A model generated the notes under the pieces. That model made no database searches. It was not told the origin of the DNA and worked only from the letters and a program-made list of their open reading frames with translations. 64,000 bases of DNA from assembly GCF_051020975.1 (NCBI RefSeq), contig NC_135035.1:3906001-3970000 (forward strand), written 5' to 3'. The position numbers were made by a program, and so were the translations under genes. Source of the stretch: Osmia lignaria lignaria (lineage: Eukaryota; Arthropoda; Insecta; Hymenoptera; Megachilidae). This document shows, piece by piece, positions 57,821 to 64,000 of the stretch. The number at the start of each line of letters is the position of its first letter. Positions within the stretch are counted from its first letter, which is position 1.

Positions 57821-59875
57821 AGACCTACAAAACATGCATCCCGTATAAGGAAGTATCGTGCGAATGAATCAAACGACGCCACGCAATTACGTCTGTACAA
57901 AAATTGCAAAAGAAATACAGAAACACGATGTTATGAAACTATTAACGAACGCCATTTGAGATTATCTGCAATGCGAAAATATATGCGTTCAAAATTATTG
58001 CGTGAAACGATAGAGGAGAAAAAATGTCGCCTAACCATAATTTATAATCGTTTAAAGAACGAATCTGTCGAAGAACGATCACATAGGCTTAGATTAATCA
58101 GTAGGCGCCTAGCAAACGAATCTGCTGAGGAACGGTCACGTAGATTGAGATTAATCCATAGACGCTTAGCGAACGAATCTGCTGAGGAACGGTCACGTAG
58201 ATTGAGATTAATCCATAGACGCTTAGCGAACAAATCTGCTGAGGAACGATCACGTAGATTGAGATTAATACATAGACGCTTAGCGAACGAATCTGCTGAG
58301 GAACGGTCACGTAGATTCAGATTAATCCATAGACGCTTAGCGAACGAATCTGCTGAGGAACGGTCACGTAGACTGAGGTTAATCCACGGACGTTTATCCA
58401 ATCAATGTATCGAAGAACGTTCACATCGTCTAATGCTCATGAAAAATCGTAATCGTAAAGTATTTTTAAGGGAAAGTACCGAATCAAAAACCACACGTTT
58501 AAGAGATATGCGCGAACGAGCTAAAAACCAAAGGAAAGAACGTTTCCTCCAGGAAGATTACTTTGTATCGGCTATTAATATTTTTGCTGATGTACCGTGT
58601 GCGGTGTGTTGCAAGACTTTATATCCGCAGCAACGTTACGCTTTACACGCGCAGCCTTTGTCTGATCTAATTCCTGCAAATCTAATGGAATCAGAGAAGA
58701 TAACAACATGTGCTCGTTGTCTAAATCATCTTAAAAAGCACAAAGTTCCATCACAGGCATTTTGGAATAAAATGGAACTAATGTCTGTACCTCAGGAGAT
58801 AGCAGATTTATCGGAAATCGAGAAACAAATGTTGTGCAGAATAGTGCCGTTTCTTAAAATCATGAAAATTCAAAATCGCTTCAGTCAGGATTGGTGCAGA
58901 GGTCAGGTAGTCTTATTTGCCCGCGATGTGTTCGAAGTAGCCGAGCAACTTCCAGTCCAATTAAACCATACCGGTATAATGATTGTAGTGGAAAGTTACG
59001 AAAATTTGGAGCGACAGCGACAATTTAAAATAGATGTTGGAAAGCTTCGGGTAGCCTTACAATGGCTATTACAAAATAATGCTTTGTACAAAGACGTACA
59101 ACCATGTTTTTCAAACATTACCAGTAATATTTTCGAAATAGCTCATGTCATTGAACAGCCGGCTATTGTAATAGAAGAAATTGAAATTGCACAAAGAAAT
59201 ACTGAACCAAACAGTAGATTTGTAGACGTTGGTCAGAATGTAGCTATTTTACGAGGCACGTTTCATCAAGCTAGCAATCGCTTCAGTATCGAATCTCGTG
59301 GCAAGCAGTGTACTGGCATAGCTGCAGTTGCATGTGTTGCGTATCATTCCCTTGATCCAAGTACGTGGTGTACTAGTGATGTCGATTATGTGGTTATAGT
59401 AGGAGATAAATATTATCGTGATTGCATTGAAGCGCGAAGTATTCCTAACCCCAACGAAATCAATGTAGCATATTTAGCCGCAACTGAATTATTGCCACAT
59501 GTAACATTTAATAATAGGCGAGTCAGTATTAACGTTGACTATGAAATGTCGGTAAATGGTCACATTGATATTGATAACGGTGATGATGGATTTCCACATT
59601 TAAAAAATGGTTTGATTACATTTTTTCAACGGTATATGTACGGAATTCTTACTGCGAATCTTACATCAATAGCCGTATCATACAGCAACCAGTCGGAGAC
59701 CACCTGTTATTGGTTGTTTGATTCCCATGCAAGAGGTCCAAAAGGATATAAAGCACCGTTACGGGGCACCTCATGCTGTATGAAATTTACTACTATTGAT
59801 GTTTTACACGCCACTTTGCGTCGTAATTTGTATGCGAAACATGGCAACAGTAATGTATTAAATATCTACTCATGA
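57815..59875 (+). pseudogene. Helitron RepHel polyprotein, N-terminal part (repeat region, Cys-rich domain, cysteine-protease-like domain)
   Basis: Start chosen at ATG 57815 (AGCGATGG, purine at -3 and G at +4); it gives 686 residues to the in-frame TGA at 59873. Residues 79-211 are seven 19-aa repeats. C262xxCC and C299xxC could form a zinc site and fit the DUF6570-like domain often found in Helitron proteins; the IADLSEIEKQMLCRI segment follows. Residues about 480-660 (RGTFHQ, GKQC with C499, and FDSHARG with D636 and H638) resemble herpesvirus tegument (peptidase C76) or OTU-type deubiquitinase folds. C499 and H638 would be the catalytic pair; this family call is inference from motifs. After the TGA the same frame stays open into the Rep part, so this is the front of one protein, not a separate gene. 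The stop could have come from CGA by CpG decay. Confidence 0.85.
58049..58447 (+). repeat. Seven 57-bp in-frame repeats (19 aa each) in the Helitron ORF
   Basis: Units follow RLANESAEERSRRLRLIHR. Units 2 to 6 are nearly identical in DNA as well as protein, differing by a few bases (K for E in unit 4, F for L in unit 5, G at the end of unit 6), while the outer units (RLKNESVEERSHRLRLISR and RLSNQCIEERSHRLMLMKN) are diverged. The heptad-like pattern and alternating charge suggest a basic alpha-helical or coiled-coil nucleic-acid-binding arm. Similar Arg/Glu repeats are common at the N-terminus of insect Helitron proteins. Confidence 0.93.
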
Positions 59876-62113
59876 ACACCTGTAACAATTGCATCCGAGA
59901 GAAATAGATCTTCACTGGTAGAAAGAATGCAACATCTATCAGTTGTGACCCCACGAAATGAATCCGACGCAACACGAATTATTTTCGAAACAAGCATGTT
60001 ACGTTCGATTGACGAAGGTGTTCCCAACATTGATAATATCGTCTCTATCAGTAATAATAATAATAATAACGCAGAAAATGACCCGATACAACTGGCAAAT
60101 ATACATAGAAAAACAGCGCCTCCTTTGAACCTAGAGAGGGAGAGAAGAATTGAAGAACTGTGTTGGTACTTCCTGTTTCCAGATGGAAAAAATGGATGCA
60201 GAGAGCATCGTGACATCCCAATAACACCATTAGATTACTTCCAAGCACGTATTCTGAGCAATGACAAACGGTTCCAACGAACAGATTATCTGTTCTTCGC
60301 ATTATCTGTGGTTGAACATTACCGCACAAAAGCTAGCATTTCAGTGTCATGTAGAATGCGCCAAGGTGAATATACTCCAGAGGGATTAGTAGACAACATA
60401 CATCTTACAATGAGAAACATAAGAGGATCGGTATCATACTGGAAACGATGCTGTTCGGAATTATTCGCCGTGGTCCGAAGTCTTGGACCGCCCACATGGT
60501 TTGCTACGTTCTCTTGTAATGATCTAAACTGGCCAGATATGTTGAAGGCATTACTACTATCCGAAGGTCAATCAACGACCGAACTTGAAAACCTAACGTT
60601 TGCAGATCGACTACAGTTGGTTCAGAGACACCCTGTAGTTATTGCAAGACAATTTGCGTTACGCGTAAACGCGTTAATGCAGTATTTAAAAAACTCGCAT
60701 TGCTTAGGCGGCGTTGTTACCGATTTTTGGTATAGAATTGAATTTCAAAATAGAGGAAGTCCACATTTGCACATGCTTATTTGGTGTGCAAACGTACCTG
60801 ATTTCCTAACCAACGAAGGCCAAAACGTTATTGAGAAAATTGTATCTTGTTCATTGGAAGTCGAAAATCACGATATGAACGATATAGTTCAAAAAGTCCA
60901 AATTCATAAACATTCTCATACATGTTACAAAGATCGTAATAATCGTTCTTGTCGATTTGGATTCCCCAGACCAATAAGTGAAAGAACGATGTGCTTAGGC
61001 CCAGATGACACACATGCCAACAACGGGCGTTTCCGCGTACTTAAGAGAACCGCAAATGAAGTTATGGTGAATAATTACAACCCAAATCTTTTAAAGCTTT
61101 GGAAAGCAAACATGGATATTCAACCATACGGAAAAGTTACAGCCGTCGCATATTATCTTGCTAAATACGCAAGTAAATGCGAGCCGCAGGACACAGGAAA
61201 TATTATTAAAGAAGCCGTTTTACGAGCGAAACGCCGAAACGATACCATAAGAAATCAATTATTTTCGGTATCTATGGCAATTCTATCTCAACGTATGGTC
61301 AATGCCATAGAATGTGCTTATCGATTATGCCATCTGCCTCTTATAATGAGCTCGCGGAAAGCTGTATTTATAAACAGCTGGCGGCCTGAGCAGAGATATA
61401 GAATTCTGCGATTTGAAGAAAATGGAACATCATTTTTCAATAACATATTCGATCGTTACGTAAAGAGGCCAGACAACCTAGAAAACTTGAGTTTAGCCGA
61501 ATTTGCTGTTCGATATGAAACAGTTTCAAGTGAAATATGGACAGAAGAAGATGGCGACGCTAAACTTAGAACTGACGATGAAGAAATTTCGAGATCGAAG
61601 TTTATAAAATTGAAGGACAATATCCGAATGCGAATAAGAAATAAACCAGCTGTACTCCGCCACCGATATTATACCCTGAACAGTGATAGAGAAGGATACT
61701 TCTATAACTTAATAGTGTGTCACATTCCATTTCGTGATGAAAGTACACTTATGTCCGAAAACGAATCTTCAGAACAATGTTTTCTTCGACGGCAACGCGA
61801 GTTGAAACCTATGTTGGGTAACGCAACCGTCGAACAATTTACTCACGCAGAGCAAATTATTGAAGCGGCGCTCGCCCAGGCTGTTGCTTTGAATATTGTA
61901 CATGAAGAAGAAACTAATGAACATTTAAGAGATCCAGTCGGAATTCATGCCGACGAAACAATATATTATGATCAAGGTGATTTATATGAAGATCAACAGC
62001 AAGAAACAATAGCAATGCCAGAAGACGTGTTCCGTAATAGTATTCGAAGTCTTAATATTCAACAGAAAGACTTATTAAAATCAGTTTCCACAGTAATGGA
62101 GAAATATATTTAA
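59876..62113 (+). pseudogene. Helitron Rep (HUH) nuclease part
   Basis: The frame is continuous with the upstream segment after the TGA; the first ATG is at 59927, giving 728 residues to TAA 62111-62113. Counting from that ATG: PTWFATFSCNDLNWPDM matches the first conserved Rep block of the Helitron_like_N domain; GSPHLHMLIW holds the metal-binding HUH pair H280 and H282; HTCYKDRNNRSCRFGFPRP is the conserved Cys/His block; AYYLAKYASK holds Y410 and Y414, the YxxxY pair that nicks and rejoins DNA in active Helitrons. All Rep catalytic residues are therefore kept. The C-terminal third is the usual linker to the helicase. It is broken only by the flanking stops; no frameshift was seen. Translation from 59927 alone would give a nuclease without helicase. 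Confidence 0.9.
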
Positions 62114-63364
62114 AAAAATGATGATGAAAATATGGAACAAATATTACTTTTTATTACCGGAGGAGCTGGTAGTGGCAAGTCGTTTATTTTAAAATTACTT
62201 GTTGAACACGTTAAACGCTGCTATAATCCTACAGTTGATACGATGGTAAAACCATCTTTCATTGAAGTAGCTTCTTTGACTGGCGTCGCTGCCCGTCAAA
62301 TATTCGGAAAAACTTTGCATTCCTTGTTCTCGTTGCCTATTGAAAAAGGTACTGCAATGACCTATCGACGACTGACAGGACAGAGGCTCGAACAGGAGAG
62401 ACGAAAAGGACACTGGTGTTTTGTACAGCCACATTGGTGTACTGCAGAAATTAATTTATGGCATCAATTTTCATTCTGCGAACTCACCATTAATATGCGA
62501 CAAAGAGATGACGTTGAGTTCATCGATTTATTGAATAACCTTCGGTTTGGGGAAGTGACAACTTCTCAACTGGAAATATTATGCGAACGAAGAAGAGTTC
62601 CTCTAACCGGAGAGTTCGAGGATGGTGCAGCAGTAAGAATATTCCCAACGATAAAATTAGTGGATGAATATAATTCAAAAATGGCTGATGAATTAGCAAA
62701 ATCACACCGAATGTACGTCATTAATGCAATAGACGAATCCCGTGAGGCAGCTACATATGGAAAAAGGCCACCAGAAAATGTCATACCTACAAATGTAAAT
62801 AATTGTGGCGGACTGTTACATACAACAAAGTTAACTGAAGGATCGCGAATCATACTGCGACGAAATATATCAATTTCTCATGGTTTGATAAACGGCGCAA
62901 TGGGAATAGTGAAGAAATTTACATGGCCGGCACTTCGAAGAGATCAACTAGAACAGGGAGAGTTGCCGGACGTGGTACTTATAAAATTTGACAACGAGTC
63001 CATTGGAAATAGATTTAAAGATATCGACGGTTACATCCCAATATCTCCAGTTGTAGCAACGTTTCAGGCGACGAAAGGTTATGGAGACGTCGAGCGCAGA
63101 ATGTTACCACTTATTCTAAGTTGGGCAGTAGCGGTGCATAAATTACCAGGGACTACATTAAACAAAGCTGTAATTGATCTTGGCAAAAAGAATTTTGCAA
63201 AAGGCCAAATTTACGTCGCTCTTAGTCGTGTCAAAAGTTTAGATGGTTTAGCTCTATCTGATTTAGCACCAAACAAAGTCCTCGTTAAACCGCATGACGA
63301 AAGAGCACTCGCAGAAATGCAGAGATTACGACGGTTACTTTTGCAAAGAAACAGTCCAAATTAG
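62114..63364 (+). pseudogene. Helitron PIF1-like helicase part, motifs II and III deleted
   Basis: The frame is the same as the Rep segment after TAA 62111. The next ATG is 62132, giving 410 residues to TAG. From that ATG: Walker A GGAGSGKS at 10-17; motif Ia TGVAARQIFGKTLHSLF at about 50-66; motif V region TKGYGDVERRMLPLILSWAV and VHKLPGTTL; motif VI YVALSRVKSLDGL near the end. Between RLEQERRK (ending residue 92) and GHWCFVQP, the DEIS/Walker B box and the GDxxQLPP box that PIF1-type helicases carry are absent. By family comparison some 50-60 residues are missing, in frame, at about 62405-62410. Residue 339 is Pro where the family has Gln (HKxQGxT). ATP hydrolysis should be lost. Confidence 0.88.
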
Positions 63365-63428
63365 CTTCCAGCGACTAATACCTGAAGAAGGAAGCCAACC
63401 CTTCTCTTAGCGACCAACTGGTAGAGAA
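63364..63428 (+). other. Two hairpins after the Helitron stop codon
   Basis: GCTTCC (63364-63369) pairs with GGAAGC (63390-63395). TTCTCT (63402-63407) pairs with AGAGAA (63423-63428), and inside the latter loop ACCA (63413-63416) pairs with TGGT (63419-63422). They could be part of the Helitron 3' end, which normally has a short hairpin about 10 bases before CTRR, but no CTRR lies at the right distance. Confidence 0.4.
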
Positions 63429-63442
63429 AATGACGAAGTCTA

Positions 63443-63472
63443 TTTTTTTTTTTTTCATTTCATTTCATTTCA
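63443..63472 (+). repeat. T run followed by four TTTCA repeats
   Basis: Thirteen T (63443-63455), then TTTCA four times (63453-63472, overlapping the T run). Simple sequence lying between the Helitron hairpins and the 131-bp repeats; it may mark the junction of two insertions. Confidence 0.85.
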
Positions 63473-63564
63473 CGGATAATGTTGAAAAGTCGCAATCGGT
63501 ATATTCCCTGTAGAGTAAACGCCGTAAGAAAAAAATATAAATGAAGCCGTACGTTTTCTTGAAA

Positions 63565-63851
63565 TAAAAATTGGCAGGAATGAAAAGATGCAAAATTTTT
63601 CTTTAACGGGACCCTTCGGGGGACATACTCTACCAGATGCAAAAGGTATCGTTCCAATTGGTCCATCCGTCCCGGAATAATCGGCGAATATACATTAAAA
63701 ATTATCAAGAATGAAAAAATGCAAAATATTTTTTTCATAGGACTATTAGGGAGTTATACTCTATAAACCGCAAAAAGTTTCCTTCCGATTGGTCCATCCG
63801 TCTCGACGTAATCGGTGAACATACATAAAAAAAAAAAAAAAAAAAAAAAAA
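63565..63851 (+). mobile_element. Two diverged 131-bp repeats ending in poly(A): likely retroposon 3' tail
   Basis: GGAATGAAAAGATGCAAAAT (AATGA from 63579) and AGAATGAAAAAATGCAAAAT (AATGA from 63710) start equivalent stretches 131 bp apart. Both contain an ACTCTA box, GATTGGTCCATCCGTC or a close variant, and AATCGG(C/T)GAA. The second copy ends in 25 A (63827-63851). Tandem 3' UTR repeats plus a poly(A) tail suggest a 5'-truncated non-LTR element on the plus strand. No coding part or target duplication was found, so the family is unknown. Confidence 0.55.
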
Positions 63852-63894
63852 GTACATACACATCGAATTGAGTATCCTCCTCCTTTTCGAAGTC

Positions 63895-64000
63895 GGATAT
63901 AATGTAATTGGATATAATGTAATATACTGATCCCTGCCCACAGATCAATGTACATAAAACAGCAATATCGTTATTACTATATCTACATTAGATATGTAAT
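63895..64000 (-). repeat. Satellite resumes in opposite orientation
   Basis: The reverse complement reads TACATTGATCTGTGGGCAGG, then GATCAGTATATTACATTATA, preceded by ATATCTAATGTAGATATAGT: the same monomer as the main array but on the minus strand. The outermost monomer is diverged and carries an extra GGATATAATGTAATT, like an array edge. The array runs off the end of the window. Confidence 0.95.

Larger units (their letters stand above)
57530..63430 (+). mobile_element. Helitron (RepHel type), degenerate copy, ends not resolved
   Basis: Helitrons move by rolling-circle replication with one protein joining an HUH nuclease (Rep) to a PIF1-like 5'-3' helicase. Both are present here in the right order, preceded by N-terminal domains typical of insect copies. 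The coding region is one frame from ATG 57815 to TAG 63362-63364 (1,849 codons), broken by TGA at 59873 and TAA at 62111, with an internal loss in the helicase. The limits given run from the 5' minisatellite to the hairpins after the stop codon. A canonical TC 5' end and hairpin-CTRR 3' end could not be assigned. No introns are needed. The GC content is higher than in the surrounding DNA. Confidence 0.9.

Noticed and set aside
57469..57848. Several overlapping frames with SLQADV or APSRRG repeats
   Set aside because: They are translations of the minisatellite upstream of the Helitron in various frames.
58042..58401. 119-codon minus-strand frame with NLRDRSSADSF repeats
   Set aside because: Antisense of the in-frame 57-bp repeats of the Helitron ORF.
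63375..63378. CTAA followed by T as the Helitron 3' terminus
   Set aside because: No hairpin lies about 10 bases upstream; hairpins are downstream instead, so the end was left unresolved.

Overview
The window looks like insect (arthropod) nuclear DNA, quite possibly hymenopteran: it is very AT-rich, its only large genes belong to one Helitron of an insect type, and a small gene with GT-AG introns is visible. Nothing bacterial or viral was seen. The species cannot be named from the sequence.

Layout. (1) 1 to about 53,110 is one continuous satellite array. Its monomers come in two lengths, 80 bp and 51 bp; the short form is the long one minus 29 bp. Monomer variants are arranged in nested higher-order repeats. 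I measured periods of 1,484, 3,142 (1,557 + 1,585), 3,498, 6,268/6,348 and about 15,690 bp. Most of these resolve into whole numbers of 80- and 51-bp units, as expected from unequal exchange or segmental amplification. A degenerate island lies at about 6.06-8.0 kb, and the last 400 bp decay. (2) 53,113-53,884 is a foldback DNA element sitting exactly on the array edge. (3) 54,102-55,961 carries, on the minus strand, a previously unlisted small spliced gene that I reconstructed from splice signals. It has three coding exons, 160 codons, a glutamine-rich coiled-coil middle, a basic Gly/Arg-rich end and an AATAAA signal. An alternative or cassette exon lies in intron 1. (4) 56,083-56,768 is a second, nearly perfect foldback element. 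(5) 57,530 to about 63,430 is an autonomous-type Helitron. A minisatellite runs into its start codon. It is followed by one reading frame of 1,849 codons carrying an arginine-rich 19-aa repeat region, a Cys-rich domain, a herpes-tegument/OTU-like cysteine-protease-like domain, an HUH Rep nuclease and a PIF1-type helicase. The copy is dead: it has two in-frame stops, has lost helicase motifs II and III, and has a Gln-to-Pro change in motif V. (6) 63,565-63,851 is a pair of diverged 131-bp repeats ending in 25 A, like a retroposon tail. (7) From 63,895 to the end the same satellite resumes on the opposite strand, so two arrays face each other across a spacer of about 10.8 kb.

How it fits together. 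The spacer is a typical transposon-rich island beside or between satellite blocks (pericentromeric or other heterochromatin). The Helitron would have encoded its own nicking (Rep) and unwinding (helicase) activities in one polyprotein but can no longer make it. The one candidate host gene is small, of unknown function, and wedged between the two foldback elements.
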